From assembly GCF_031457495.1 (NCBI RefSeq), contig NZ_JAVDWM010000001.1, positions 3,026,001 through 3,090,000 on the forward strand: a stretch of DNA of 64,000 bases, in the 5' to 3' direction. Position numbers and translations under genes: made by a program. The stretch comes from Sphingopyxis sp. BE259 (lineage in GTDB: Bacteria > Pseudomonadota > Alphaproteobacteria > Sphingomonadales > Sphingomonadaceae). Shown one piece after another: positions 44,919 through 53,994 of this stretch; the stretch's first letter is position 1; each line of letters opens with the position of its first letter. The notes under the pieces were generated by a model. That model was not told the origin of the DNA. It saw nothing but the letters and a program-made list of their open reading frames with translations, and made no database searches.

Positions 44919-46736
44919 TCAAACACGCACCAGCGCTTCGGCGGCGATCATCCGCGCCTCGGAAGCCAGTCCCACCTCACGCAGCGCGCGGACGATATGA
45001 TAGAGATGATAGGGCGGCACTTTCGACCATTCGCCTTGCATCCCCGTCGCCGCGAGCAAGGCGACCATGCCCGGTTCGCGGCGCTCGGCGGCGGCCATGA
45101 TCGCGCGCGACCAACGCGTCTGCTTGCCCAGATCGACCTCGAGGTCGTTTGCTGCCGACGCGGCGGCGTCCGCGTCGATCCGCCCCAGCCCGGCCAGCCC
45201 GGCAAGCAGGAATTTCGACCGCAGCATATCGGCGCTATCGTCGCTGCCCGAAAACTGTTCGATGGTGCCCGCGGTGGTGCCGGTCAACGGCCGCGGCGAC
45301 CCGACCGCCAGCACACCCCACGCCCGGCTGCCCACCGTGACCGTTGGCACCCAGGCGATGGCATTGTCGTCAAAACCGCCCGCCAGCATCGATCCCAGCA
45401 GCTGCCACGGGTCGTCGCCAACCTCGGTGCGGACCGGCAGTGCTGCGGCGGCCCGCGCGGTCGATACCATTGCGGCATAACGCTGCACCGGGGTCGTGCC
45501 GGCGGCCCAGATCCCCTGCATCGCGGTATAGCGATCGGCGCCGCGCGCCGAACCGAATGCGGCGCGAAGCTGATCGGTTTGCGCCGCCAAAGCCTCGGCG
45601 GGTTCTTCCTCGCTTGCCGCGGCGCTCAGCAACGACACATAGGCTTCGCTCGACAGCACGCCGCGCGCCGACGCTTCGGGCGCCGCGGCAACGCGGCTCG
45701 CCATGTCGGTCATCGGCGCCAGCACCGTCCAGCCCTTGATATTGGCGGGCGCCGCGGTCCGCAGCGCTTCGGGAACCGGAACGGCGGTCGCGGTCGCCAT
45801 GCCAAACCGCCAGCTGGTCAGCCGGTCGATATTGTCCCATTCGATCGTCGTCGAGCGGCGGCCGCTGCCCGTCGCGCCCAGCACGCGTTCGGCGAGCAAT
45901 ATGTCGAAGTTTGAAATCCGGCCGCTCGACCGCACCCGGCTGATCGCCCAGCCCGCCGGCCCCGCCTCGCCTGCCAGCCCCGAACAGATCGCCGCCGACA
46001 GCCGCCACGCCTGTTCGTCGCCATGGGCAAGGCCCGCGGGAACATAAGCGCACATGCCCGCCGGATCGGCATTGGCCAGATAGGTCTGCTGCGCCGCCGC
46101 GACCAGTCGCGGGCTGGCGCGGTCGTAATCGACCGCCTGAATGATCCAGCGCGCCGCAATCGATTCGCCCATTCGCAGCAGCAGCGACGCGCGCTCGGCG
46201 GCGAGATCGGCGCCATTGATCGTGTCGGGCGTATCGATGGCCGATACGAGCGCGCGGCGGAGCAATATCTGCCCCCAGCGCGAGGCGAACTGGCCATTGG
46301 TCCGCCGCATGATCGCCGCGGCATATTGACCGCGCACCCCAAAAGCATCGGGAGCGAGCCCGCCGGTTTCGGGGGTCAATGGCCCGATGCGGGTGAGCAG
46401 CCGCCGTGCACCGGGCGGCAGGTCATATTTCAGCGTGCCGGGCGCGACCTCTTCACCATCCTCAACTTCTTCGTCGGTCGCGTCGGTGGGCCCCCCGGCG
46501 GTATGGGCGGCGCCGACCGTTGCGGTCACCGGCGGCGGGACCGTGCCGTTTTTCGGCGTCGCGGTGGGTGTGGGGCTTTGCGACGGCGTTGGCGTCGGGC
46601 GCGGCGCCGGGGTTTCCGGTGAATTGCCAAAACCTTCGGGCAGCAGCGACTCCTGCGCGATTGCAGGCAGCACCAGCGCGGCGGCGAGCGCGGTGCCCGA
46701 CAGGCCCAGGGTTAGCGTCAGCAGTTTTTTCGTCAT
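44919..46736 (-). CDS. Exported hypothetical protein
   Basis: 605 aa. Signal peptide (ALVLPAIAQ), then a Pro/Thr/Ser-rich linker (about residues 42-62), an acidic patch (DATDEEVEDGEE), and a long alanine-rich helical region with no motif I can name. ATG 46734-46736; divergent from aroK across 127 bp. Position beside aroK and xerD suggests a conserved sphingomonad gene. Periplasmic or envelope location is likely; function unknown. Confidence 0.75.
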   Translation of the reverse strand: MTKKLLTLTLGLSGTALAAALVLPAIAQESLLPEGFGNSPETPAPRPTPTPSQSPTPTATPKNGTVPPPVTATVGAAHTAGGPTDATDEEVEDGEEVAPGTLKYDLPPGARRLLTRIGPLTPETGGLAPDAFGVRGQYAAAIMRRTNGQFASRWGQILLRRALVSAIDTPDTINGADLAAERASLLLRMGESIAARWIIQAVDYDRASPRLVAAAQQTYLANADPAGMCAYVPAGLAHGDEQAWRLSAAICSGLAGEAGPAGWAISRVRSSGRISNFDILLAERVLGATGSGRRSTTIEWDNIDRLTSWRFGMATATAVPVPEALRTAAPANIKGWTVLAPMTDMASRVAAAPEASARGVLSSEAYVSLLSAAASEEEPAEALAAQTDQLRAAFGSARGADRYTAMQGIWAAGTTPVQRYAAMVSTARAAAALPVRTEVGDDPWQLLGSMLAGGFDDNAIAWVPTVTVGSRAWGVLAVGSPRPLTGTTAGTIEQFSGSDDSADMLRSKFLLAGLAGLGRIDADAAASAANDLEVDLGKQTRWSRAIMAAAERREPGMVALLAATGMQGEWSKVPPYHLYHIVRALREVGLASEARMIAAEALVRV

Positions 46737-46863
46737 TGCGCTGCGCTTTCGGCAATCTTGTCGGCCACGTCTACCCCAATCCTTCGCGCCCGTTCGGCCG
46801 CGCCGTCGTCCATCGCCGAAAACCGTTGTTCCGCGCGTCCCGGGCGGTATAGCCGCGCGCACC

Positions 46864-47454
46864 ATGTCGCGAAACCCGAAAAGCCCGGCGCCAAACAGCG
46901 CGAGCGCGATCCCTACCGCGATCCGCGACCGCTCGATCGTGCTCGTCGGCCTGATGGGATCGGGGAAATCAACCGTTGGTCGCCGCCTGGCGGCCCGGCT
47001 CGGGATGCGCTTCGCCGACGCCGATGACGAAATCGAACGCGCCGCCGACATGACGATCTCCGATATTTTCGAACGCTTTGGCGAAGCGCATTTCCGCGAC
47101 GGTGAGCGCCGCGTCATCGCCCGCCTGCTCGCCGAAAGGCCGATGGTGCTCGCGACCGGCGGCGGCGCCTTTATCAACGCCGAAACCCGCGCACTGATCC
47201 TGCAGAGCAGCCTATGCGTCTGGCTCGACGCCGATATTCCCACGCTCGTCGAACGCGTTGGGCGGCGCAGTCACCGTCCGCTGCTCAAGAATCGCGACCC
47301 CGGCGCGGTGCTGCGCGAGTTGGCGGCGGTGCGCAACCCGATCTATGCCGAGGCGCATCTGCGCGTCAGTTCGGCGAGCACCCCGCACGACCAGACGGTG
47401 CGCGCGATCCTGGACGCCCTGTCAAAGTGGGAAGAACCGCAATGGAACAGCTGA
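46864..47454 (+). CDS. aroK: Shikimate kinase
   Basis: 196-aa shikimate kinase, ATP-dependent 3-phosphorylation of shikimate. Walker A GLMGSGKST at residues 29-37, DADDEIE, ATGGGAF and RPLLK for shikimate/ATP binding. About 20 extra N-terminal residues are not conserved, so a later start is possible. Overlaps aroB by 13 bp. Confidence 0.95.
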   Translation: MSRNPKSPAPNSASAIPTAIRDRSIVLVGLMGSGKSTVGRRLAARLGMRFADADDEIERAADMTISDIFERFGEAHFRDGERRVIARLLAERPMVLATGGGAFINAETRALILQSSLCVWLDADIPTLVERVGRRSHRPLLKNRDPGAVLRELAAVRNPIYAEAHLRVSSASTPHDQTVRAILDALSKWEEPQWNS

Positions 47455-48548
47455 CCGTCGACCTTGGCGCCCGCAGCTATCCGATCCTGATCGAGAACGG
47501 CCTGATCCGCGGCATCGGCGAGCATGTCGCACCGCTGCTGAAACGCCCGCGGACGATGATCGTCACCGACGCGCATGTTGCCGACCATTATCTGGTCCCG
47601 CTCGGCACGTCGCTGGCAATGGCCAATATCTCTTTTTCCTCCTTCGTCCTCGAACCCAGCGAAGCCACCAAAAGCTGGGCCGGGCTCGCACGGCTGACCG
47701 AATGGCTGATTGGCGAAGGGATCGAGCGCAGCGATCATGTCATCGCGCTGGGCGGCGGGGTGATCGGCGATCTCGTCGGCTTTGCGTGCAGCATCGTCAA
47801 GCGCGGCTGCCACTTCATTCAGGTGCCGACCACCCTGCTGGCGCAGGTCGACAGCAGCGTCGGCGGCAAGACCGCGATCAACGTAGCGGCGGGCAAGAAC
47901 ATGATCGGCGCGTTCCACCAGCCCGCGCTGGTGGTCATCGACCCGGCGACGCTCGACACGTTGCCGCGCCGCGATCTCGCCGCGGGCTATGCCGAAGTGG
48001 TCAAATATGGCCTGATCGACGATGCCGAATTCTTCGCCTGGTGCGAAACGCATGGCGCGGCGCTGCTCGCCGGCGACAGCGCAGCCCGCGCCCATGCGAT
48101 TGCCCATAGCGTCACCGCCAAGGCGCGCATCGTCGCCGCCGACGAACGCGAGACGCAGGACATTCGGGCGCTGCTCAACCTGGGCCACAGCTTCGGCCAT
48201 GCGCTCGAGGCCGAGACCGGCTATTCGGACAGGCTGCTGCACGGCGAAGCGGTGGCCGCGGGCATGGCGCTGGCGCACCGCTTTTCGGCCGCGCAAGGCC
48301 TTTGCTCGCGTTCCGACGCCGAGCGTGTTGCTGCGCATCTCGCCGCCGTGGGCCTGCCGCACGATCTGGCGAGCGCCGGGGTCGGCGCCGACGGGGCGAC
48401 GCTGGCGGGCCATATGGCGCACGACAAAAAGGTCCGCGGCGGCAAGCTGCCGCTGATCGTGACCCGCGGCATCGGGCAGAGTTTTGTTACCGACGAATTC
48501 GGGCTGGATGCGGTGGCGGCGTTTCTGGACGGCGAGCGGGTGCGCTAG
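47442..48548 (+). CDS. aroB: 3-dehydroquinate synthase
   Basis: 368-aa NAD- and metal-dependent enzyme making 3-dehydroquinate. Conserved GGGVIGDLVGF, PTTLLAQVDSSVGGKTAIN, GYAEVVKYGLI and metal-ligand region LNLGHSFGHALE are present. ATG 47442-47444 lies inside the end of aroK. Converges with the Kef-type antiporter gene, with a 4-bp CTAG shared by the two stops. Confidence 0.97.
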   Translation: MEQLTVDLGARSYPILIENGLIRGIGEHVAPLLKRPRTMIVTDAHVADHYLVPLGTSLAMANISFSSFVLEPSEATKSWAGLARLTEWLIGEGIERSDHVIALGGGVIGDLVGFACSIVKRGCHFIQVPTTLLAQVDSSVGGKTAINVAAGKNMIGAFHQPALVVIDPATLDTLPRRDLAAGYAEVVKYGLIDDAEFFAWCETHGAALLAGDSAARAHAIAHSVTAKARIVAADERETQDIRALLNLGHSFGHALEAETGYSDRLLHGEAVAAGMALAHRFSAAQGLCSRSDAERVAAHLAAVGLPHDLASAGVGADGATLAGHMAHDKKVRGGKLPLIVTRGIGQSFVTDEFGLDAVAAFLDGERVR

Positions 48549-50425
48549 ACGCCAGCCGCCGCCTCGCCCTCTTCCTTAGCCAGCTTTGCCGCGCGCCGCC
48601 GTTCGCGCAGCGTTTCCAGCACGCTTGCCGCCTGCCGTCCGCCGCCCGCGATAAAGCGGTGGTCCATCCCCGCGGTCAGATCGCCTTCGCTGATCTGGGC
48701 GTGCAGGCGCTCGGCATCGAGGTGGCGCAGCGCCTGTTCGACATCGGCGATCTCGTCGGCGCCGACGTCAATCTGTTGCAGCGCCAGCAGCCCCAGCGCG
48801 ATCGAGCTTTCAAAGGTTTCGCGCACCGCACCATCGACCCCGACGCCGTCGATCGCCATCAGCTGGCGGCGGTCGAACACCCGGGTCAGGATCTTGGCCT
48901 TGGGAAACGCCGCGACGATCGGCGCCAGCACCGCCGCATCGAAGCTTCGGTCGTCGGTGCAAAAAATGATCAGTCGGGCATGTTCGGCGTCGGCGCGGCG
49001 CAGGACATCAACCTTCAACCCGTCGCCATAATAGACCTTGGTATTGAAACGCCCCGATGTCTCGATCTGGCTGGCCTTTTTGTCGATCAGCGTCACGGAA
49101 CAATCGACCGCGTGCAGCATCTGCGTCACGATCTGCCCGAACCGGCCAAAGCCGACCACGATCGCCGACCCGCGCGGCGCATGTTCGGGATCGTCAAGAT
49201 CGGCTTCGACGCTTTCGGGGGCAAATTCCAGGTTGCGCGCGAACAGCATCAGGAACGGGGTCGAAATCATCGACAACGTCACGACGGCGCTGAACAGGCT
49301 GGCCGCCTCGGGCGCGATCAGCTGCGCTTCGGTTGCCTGCGTGAACAGCAGAAAGCCGAATTCGCCGCCCTGGCTGAGCAGCAGCCCCAGCCCCAGCGCG
49401 ACGCTCCACGGTTTGCCGAACAGGCGAACGATGACGGTCAGCACCGCGACCTTGACCGCGACCAGCCCGGCGGCGAGCGCCACGACGCGCAGCGGATCGT
49501 CGCGAATGACATTGAGGTCGAGCACCATGCCGACCGCGAGGAAGAACAGCCCGAGCAGGACGAGGCGGAAGGGTTCGACATCGGCCTCGATCTCGTGCCG
49601 ATAGGGCGAATCGGCGAGCATCACCCCGGCGATGAACGCGCCCAGTGCGGTCGACAGGTGCAGGCTGTGCATGAACGCGGCGCTGGCGAGCACGACGAGC
49701 AGGCCGACGACCACGAACAATTCGCGCTCGCCATAACGCCCGATGATCCGCAGCAGCGGGTTGACGACAAAGCGTCCGGCGAGGACGAGGACGACGATCG
49801 CCCACACCGTGAAAAATGCCATCTCCCACCCCGGCGGCGCCGACGGATCGGCGGGCGCGCGCGACAAAGCGGCGACGATCGTGATCATCGGCACGATCGC
49901 CAGATCCTGGAACAAAAGGATCGAAAACGCCTTTTCGCCGAACGGCGAATTGATCCGGCCCGAACTTTTCAGGCTGGGCAGCACCTGCGCGGTCGACGAA
50001 AGCGCGAGCGGCAGCCCGAGCGCCAGCGCCGCCTGCCAGCTGAAGCCCAGGGTCAGGAAAATTAACCCGGACAGGATCAGCCCGGTCACCACGACCTGCG
50101 CCAGACCCAGCCCGAAGATCGCGCGGCGCATGTCCCACAGGCGGCGTGGATGCAGTTCGAGCCCGACGAGGAACAGCAGGAAGGCAATGCCGATTTCGGC
50201 AAAGGCGAGCTTCGATTCGCCGCCGCCGACCAGCCCCAGGCCATAGGGGCCGACCAGCGACCCGGCGATCAGATAGCCGAGCACGGCGCCCAGCCCGAGA
50301 CGGCGGAACAGCAGCACGAACAAGGTCGCCACGCCGAGGAGGATCGCGCCCTCGAACAGCGCCGTATCGGTCGCCTGTTCCGCCGCGACTTCGGTCGCGG
50401 CCGCGGTGATCGTCAGCAGGCTCAC
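48545..50425 (-). CDS. Kef-type K+/H+ antiporter (CPA2 family)
   Basis: 626 aa: about 12-13 membrane helices of the CPA2 exchanger domain, then a TrkA-N/RCK Rossmann domain (VVGFGRFGQIVTQML, about residues 412-530). It exports K+ in exchange for H+ with NAD/glutathione-type control. GTG start 50423-50425 overlaps the IscU-like stop (GTGA), so it is coupled to that gene and cvpA. Assignment to KefB or KefC is not possible by eye. Confidence 0.92.
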   Translation of the reverse strand: MSLLTITAAATEVAAEQATDTALFEGAILLGVATLFVLLFRRLGLGAVLGYLIAGSLVGPYGLGLVGGGESKLAFAEIGIAFLLFLVGLELHPRRLWDMRRAIFGLGLAQVVVTGLILSGLIFLTLGFSWQAALALGLPLALSSTAQVLPSLKSSGRINSPFGEKAFSILLFQDLAIVPMITIVAALSRAPADPSAPPGWEMAFFTVWAIVVLVLAGRFVVNPLLRIIGRYGERELFVVVGLLVVLASAAFMHSLHLSTALGAFIAGVMLADSPYRHEIEADVEPFRLVLLGLFFLAVGMVLDLNVIRDDPLRVVALAAGLVAVKVAVLTVIVRLFGKPWSVALGLGLLLSQGGEFGFLLFTQATEAQLIAPEAASLFSAVVTLSMISTPFLMLFARNLEFAPESVEADLDDPEHAPRGSAIVVGFGRFGQIVTQMLHAVDCSVTLIDKKASQIETSGRFNTKVYYGDGLKVDVLRRADAEHARLIIFCTDDRSFDAAVLAPIVAAFPKAKILTRVFDRRQLMAIDGVGVDGAVRETFESSIALGLLALQQIDVGADEIADVEQALRHLDAERLHAQISEGDLTAGMDHRFIAGGGRQAASVLETLRERRRAAKLAKEEGEAAAGV

Positions 50426-50850
50426 ACCCGCGCACCCTGTTTTTCGAGCGCCAGGATCGCGGCGTCGAACGGCAGCAGGATGGCGCCCTGCCGCGCCGGA
50501 TAGTCGCGCGCCGGGGCGAGCAAGTCGAACCCCGGCCAGTCGGGCGCGTCGCCGGTGCCTCCGAACCAGCCCGCGATCGCATCGCGCACGCCGCGTATTT
50601 CGCCCAGACCCTGTCCCGTCACATGCCGCGCGAGCAACGTCGCGGCGGCCTGTCCCAGCGCGCAGGCCTCGACATGCATGCCGATCCCCGTCACCCGTCC
50701 CGCGTCATCGGCGTCAAGGTCGAGCAGGATCCGGCTGCCACACAGCGGCGCGCGCGCGGTCGCGTGATAGCGCGCGTCGGGATTGGGCAGATGTTCGGCC
50801 GTCGCGACCGCCAGCGCCAAAATGTCGCGGTTATACAGCGGCGCACTCAT
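50422..50850 (-). CDS. IscU/SufU-like iron-sulfur scaffold domain protein
   Basis: 142 aa with the NifU-N/IscU fold pattern: first Cys in APLCGSRILLDL, second in VEACALGQAAATLL. At the position of the third scaffold Cys (family pattern ..KC.TL.W.A.) the sequence reads ARQGAILLPFDA, so that Cys appears replaced by Gly. ATG 50848-50850 overlaps the cvpA stop (ATGA). A degenerate scaffold or a regulator is possible; function uncertain. Confidence 0.75.
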   Translation of the reverse strand: MSAPLYNRDILALAVATAEHLPNPDARYHATARAPLCGSRILLDLDADDAGRVTGIGMHVEACALGQAAATLLARHVTGQGLGEIRGVRDAIAGWFGGTGDAPDWPGFDLLAPARDYPARQGAILLPFDAAILALEKQGARV

Positions 50851-51377
50851 GGCGTTGCCGCCTCGGCCGCACGCGCTTCGGCGCGGCGCTCGGCGATCAC
50901 CTTGCTCAGCGCCTGGCTGGTCGCATTGAGCGCCGGATATGTGCGGCTGTCGGTCATCCACGCCGGGCGCTGTGCGTTGCCGTAACCGATGTCGTAAAGC
51001 AGCGTCAGCCCCATGAAACCGAGCGCCGCGATCATCAGGCCTTTGACCGCGCCGAACCCCGCGCCCAGTCCGCGGTCGAAGCCGCCGACCAGCGACGCGC
51101 GGCTGCGCTTTCCCATCGCGCGCGACCCCCATTTGGCAAAGGCGAACACCCCGCCGAACAGCAAGACGAACGCCAGCATCGCCGCGCCGCCACCGCTGCC
51201 GACCCACCCGGTGAGCAGGTCGGTGACTATGGCGTGAAAGAACCGCACCGCCGCGATCGCCAATATCCAGGCGAGCAACGTCGTCACTTCCTGCACCAGG
51301 CCGCGCGAAAAACCGAGCACCGCACTGCCGCCGACGAGCGTCAGCACAAGAATATCCAGAGCTGTCAGACTTGCCAT
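50847..51377 (-). CDS. cvpA: CvpA family protein
   Basis: 176-aa four-helix inner-membrane protein (LTALDILVLTLVGGSAVLGFSRGLVQEV at the N-terminus is the CvpA signature). Linked to colicin V production and purF regulation in E. coli and to envelope stress tolerance more generally. ATG 51375-51377. First gene of the cvpA, IscU-like, Kef run. Confidence 0.9.
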   Translation of the reverse strand: MASLTALDILVLTLVGGSAVLGFSRGLVQEVTTLLAWILAIAAVRFFHAIVTDLLTGWVGSGGGAAMLAFVLLFGGVFAFAKWGSRAMGKRSRASLVGGFDRGLGAGFGAVKGLMIAALGFMGLTLLYDIGYGNAQRPAWMTDSRTYPALNATSQALSKVIAERRAEARAAEAATP

Positions 51378-51417
51378 TTCCGCCCGCGATAATCTCTCAT
51401 TTGGTTCAGACCCAAAT

Positions 51418-51538
51418 CCGTTCGTCCTGAGGAGCCATTGAGCGAAGTCGAAATGGCGTCTCGAAGGACACCAGCGCAACGCAAAGTCCTTCGAGACGGG
51501 CTCTTCGACAGGCTCAGAGCCCTCCTCAGGACGAACGG
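51418..51538. repeat. Dispersed inverted repeat R2 (class A)
   Basis: CCGTTCGTCCTGAGGAGCC at the left end and CCTCCTCAGGACGAACGG at the right, with GTCTCGAAGGAC / GTCCTTCGAGAC inside. Lies between cvpA and radA. Confidence 0.88.
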
Positions 51539-51554
51539 CGTTGAAAGGCCCGAC

Positions 51555-52916
51555 CTAATCGCGACCGAGCATCAGGTCAACGAGTTCGCCGAGCCGTTCG
51601 AAACCGGTCACCGAAATCCCGCCGACCGGCTTCATCCCCTTTGGCCCCCAGCCGCGCGAAAAACCCAGCTTTGCCGCCTCGCGCAGCCGCAGCCCGTCGT
51701 GCGACACCTGCCGCACCTCGCCCGACAGCGACAATTCGCCGAACACGATCGCATCGGCCGGCACCGGCCGCTCGCTGAACGCCGAAATCAGCGCCGCGGC
51801 AACCGCCAGATCGGCGGCGGGGTCAGTCAAACGGTAACCGCCCGCAATGTTGAGATAGACTTCGGCGGCACCCATCTGGAGCCCACAGCGCGCCTCCAGC
51901 ACCGCGAGGACCATCGCCAGCCGCCCGCTGTCCCAGCCGACCACTGCGCGCCGCGGCGTCGCCCCGCTCGCCAGCCGCACGGTCAGCGCCTGCACCTCGA
52001 CCAGCACCGGGCGGGTGCCCTCCAGTGCGGGAAACACCACCGATCCCGGCACATCGCGGCTGCGGTCGGTCAGGAACAGGCTCGACGGGTTGCTCACTTC
52101 GCCCAGCCCGTCCTCGCCCATCGCGAACACCCCGATCTCGTCGGTGCCGCCAAAGCGGTTCTTCACTGCACGCAGGATGCGATATTGATGGCTGCGCTCG
52201 CCTTCGAACGCCAGCACGGTGTCGACCATATGTTCCAGCACCCGCGGCCCCGCGATCGTCCCGTCCTTGGTGACATGCCCGACCAGCACGATCGCGGCGT
52301 CGCTGTCCTTGGCATAGCGGATCAGTTCCTGCGCGCTGGCGCGGACCTGGCTGACCGTCCCCGGGGCGCTGTCGATCAGGTCGCTGTGCATCGTCTGGAT
52401 CGAATCGATGACGACAAAATCGGCAGTCTGCCGATCGAGCGTCGCCAAGATGTCGCGCACCGACGTCGCGCTGGCGAGCGCCACCGGCGCATCGCCGAGC
52501 CCCAGCCGCTGCGCGCGCAGCCGCACCTGCGCCGCCGCTTCCTCGCCGCTGATATAGACGACCGACTTGCCCGCCTGCGCCAGCCGCCCCGCCGCCTGCA
52601 ACAACAAGGTCGACTTGCCGATCCCCGGATCGCCGCCGATCAAGGTCGCCGACCCCGCAACAAAGCCACCGCCGAGTGCGCGGTCGAATTCCGCGATGCC
52701 GCACAGCATCCGGTCGGGCATCTTGCTTTCGGCATTCAGCGTTTCGAGCGCGATCGTGCGCCCGCCCTTGCTCAGGTCATGCTTGGCCGAAAAGACCGTC
52801 TCGCCCGCTTCCTCGACCAGCGTGTTCCACTCGCCGCAATCGGCACATTGCCCCTGCCAGCGATAGGTGGCGGAGCCGCAATTCTGGCAGACATATTGGC
52901 GTTTCGCTTTGGCCAT
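51555..52916 (-). CDS. radA: DNA repair protein RadA
   Basis: 453-aa RecA-like ATPase that promotes branch migration. N-terminal zinc finger C10-x2-C13...C24-x2-C27, Walker A GDPGIGKST at residues 95-103, the RadA-specific KNRFG, and a Lon-like C-terminal domain. ATG 52914-52916. Also called Sms. Confidence 0.97.
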   Translation of the reverse strand: MAKAKRQYVCQNCGSATYRWQGQCADCGEWNTLVEEAGETVFSAKHDLSKGGRTIALETLNAESKMPDRMLCGIAEFDRALGGGFVAGSATLIGGDPGIGKSTLLLQAAGRLAQAGKSVVYISGEEAAAQVRLRAQRLGLGDAPVALASATSVRDILATLDRQTADFVVIDSIQTMHSDLIDSAPGTVSQVRASAQELIRYAKDSDAAIVLVGHVTKDGTIAGPRVLEHMVDTVLAFEGERSHQYRILRAVKNRFGGTDEIGVFAMGEDGLGEVSNPSSLFLTDRSRDVPGSVVFPALEGTRPVLVEVQALTVRLASGATPRRAVVGWDSGRLAMVLAVLEARCGLQMGAAEVYLNIAGGYRLTDPAADLAVAAALISAFSERPVPADAIVFGELSLSGEVRQVSHDGLRLREAAKLGFSRGWGPKGMKPVGGISVTGFERLGELVDLMLGRD

Positions 52917-52987
52917 GATTGGCGCATAATCGGAACAAACGTGGAACGCTAGTCCTTTTCCATGACCGCCAGCCCCTTCTCCATTCT

Positions 52988-53060
52988 CGTCACCCCGGAC
53001 TTGATCCGGGGTCCATGCAACACCGCTGCTATAGATGCCGGATCAAGTCCGGCATGACGA
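52988..53060. repeat. Inverted repeat R8 (ATCCGGGG/CCGGATCAAG type)
   Basis: Arms GTCACCCCGGACTTGATCC and GGATCAAGTCCGGCATGAC around a short centre, in the radA-transaldolase gap. It resembles widespread sphingomonad intergenic palindromes, differing from the R1-R6 family. Confidence 0.75.
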
Positions 53061-53149
53061 AGAAAGGCAGCGACGGTTCAGTTTTCGCAGCCATTGCTCT
53101 AGGGCATTCAGCAACCCCCGAATCGCCCTTCCGACAGAAAGCCAATCCG

Positions 53150-53800
53150 ATGAAATTCTTCGCCGACACCGCCGAAATCGCCGACATTCAGGAACTCGCC
53201 GCGACCGGCCTGCTCGACGGGGTCACCACCAACCCGTCGCTGATCGCCAAGTCGGGGCGCGATTTCAAGGAAGTGACCCGCGAAATCTGCGCGCTGACGA
53301 CCGGCCCGGTGTCGGCGGAGGTCGTCGCGCTCGATCACGATACGATGATGCAGGAGGCAGAGATTCTCCGCAAAATTGCCGACAATGTCTGCATCAAGGT
53401 GCCGCTGACGATCGACGGGCTGAAAACTTGCAAGGCGCTGACCAGCGATGGCACGATGGTCAATGTCACGCTCTGCTTTTCGGCGGCGCAAGCTTTGCTG
53501 GCCGCAAAGGCGGGCGCGACCTTTGTCTCGCCGTTCGTTGGCCGTCACGACGACAATGGCTTCGACGGGATGCAGCTCATATCCGACATCCGGCTGATCT
53601 ACGACAACTATGGCTATGAGACCGAAATCCTCGTCGCCAGCGTGCGCCACGGCATCCACGTGCTCGAGGCCGCAAAGATCGGCGCCGACGTGATGACCGC
53701 GCCCCCGTCGGTGATCAAGGGGCTGTTCAAGCACATCCTGACCGAAAAGGGCATCGAAGGCTTCCTGGCGGATTGGGCGAAAACCGGTCAGTCGATCTGA
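53150..53800 (+). CDS. tal: Transaldolase / fructose-6-phosphate aldolase family (small type)
   Basis: 216-aa class I aldolase of the short transaldolase/FSA group. Schiff-base Lys83 in NVCIKVPLT, with TTNPSL and the C-terminal [18 protein letters not shown] 53150-53152 matches the family N-terminus MKFFADTAE. Pentose phosphate pathway or dihydroxyacetone aldolase activity; the subtype is not separable by eye. Confidence 0.93.
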   Translation: MKFFADTAEIADIQELAATGLLDGVTTNPSLIAKSGRDFKEVTREICALTTGPVSAEVVALDHDTMMQEAEILRKIADNVCIKVPLTIDGLKTCKALTSDGTMVNVTLCFSAAQALLAAKAGATFVSPFVGRHDDNGFDGMQLISDIRLIYDNYGYETEILVASVRHGIHVLEAAKIGADVMTAPPSVIKGLFKHILTEKGIEGFLADWAKTGQSI

Positions 53801-53805
53801 TTGAT

Positions 53806-53934
53806 CCTCCCCATTTGCGGGGAGGTGGCAGCGCGCAGCGCTGACGGAGGGGGTCGGCGTCCTTGCGCGACGCCGCTTTATGCAGCCCGCCCCCTCCGCC
53901 ACCTTCGGTGGTCGCCCTCCCCGTTCCGGGGAGG
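53806..53934. repeat. Inverted repeat R7 (CCTCCCC...GGGGAGG type)
   Basis: CCTCCCC-N6-GGGGAGG followed by a GC-rich centre and CCTCCCCGTTCCGGGGAGG, plus GACGGAGGGGG / CCCCCTCC arms. Located between the transaldolase stop and the enoyl-CoA hydratase promoter. Confidence 0.75.
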
Positions 53935-53940
53935 ATTACA

Positions 53941-53958
53941 GTTGACGTAAACGTCAAC
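53941..53958. promoter_or_regulatory. Perfect palindrome upstream of enoyl-CoA hydratase
   Basis: GTTGACGT AA ACGTCAAC, 8-bp perfect arms, 37 bases before the ATG at 53995. The ACGT-AA-ACGT layout resembles MerR-type LiuR operators that control acyl-CoA and branched-chain amino-acid catabolism; that comparison is from memory. Confidence 0.55.
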
Positions 53959-53994
53959 CAACCGCGATACTCCTGCCAAAGGGAGAGATTCGCG

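Noticed and set aside
48302..50065. Plus-strand open frame of 587 codons over the Kef-type gene
   Set aside because: Antisense shadow typical of GC-rich genes; composition biased to Arg, Gln, Asp and His.
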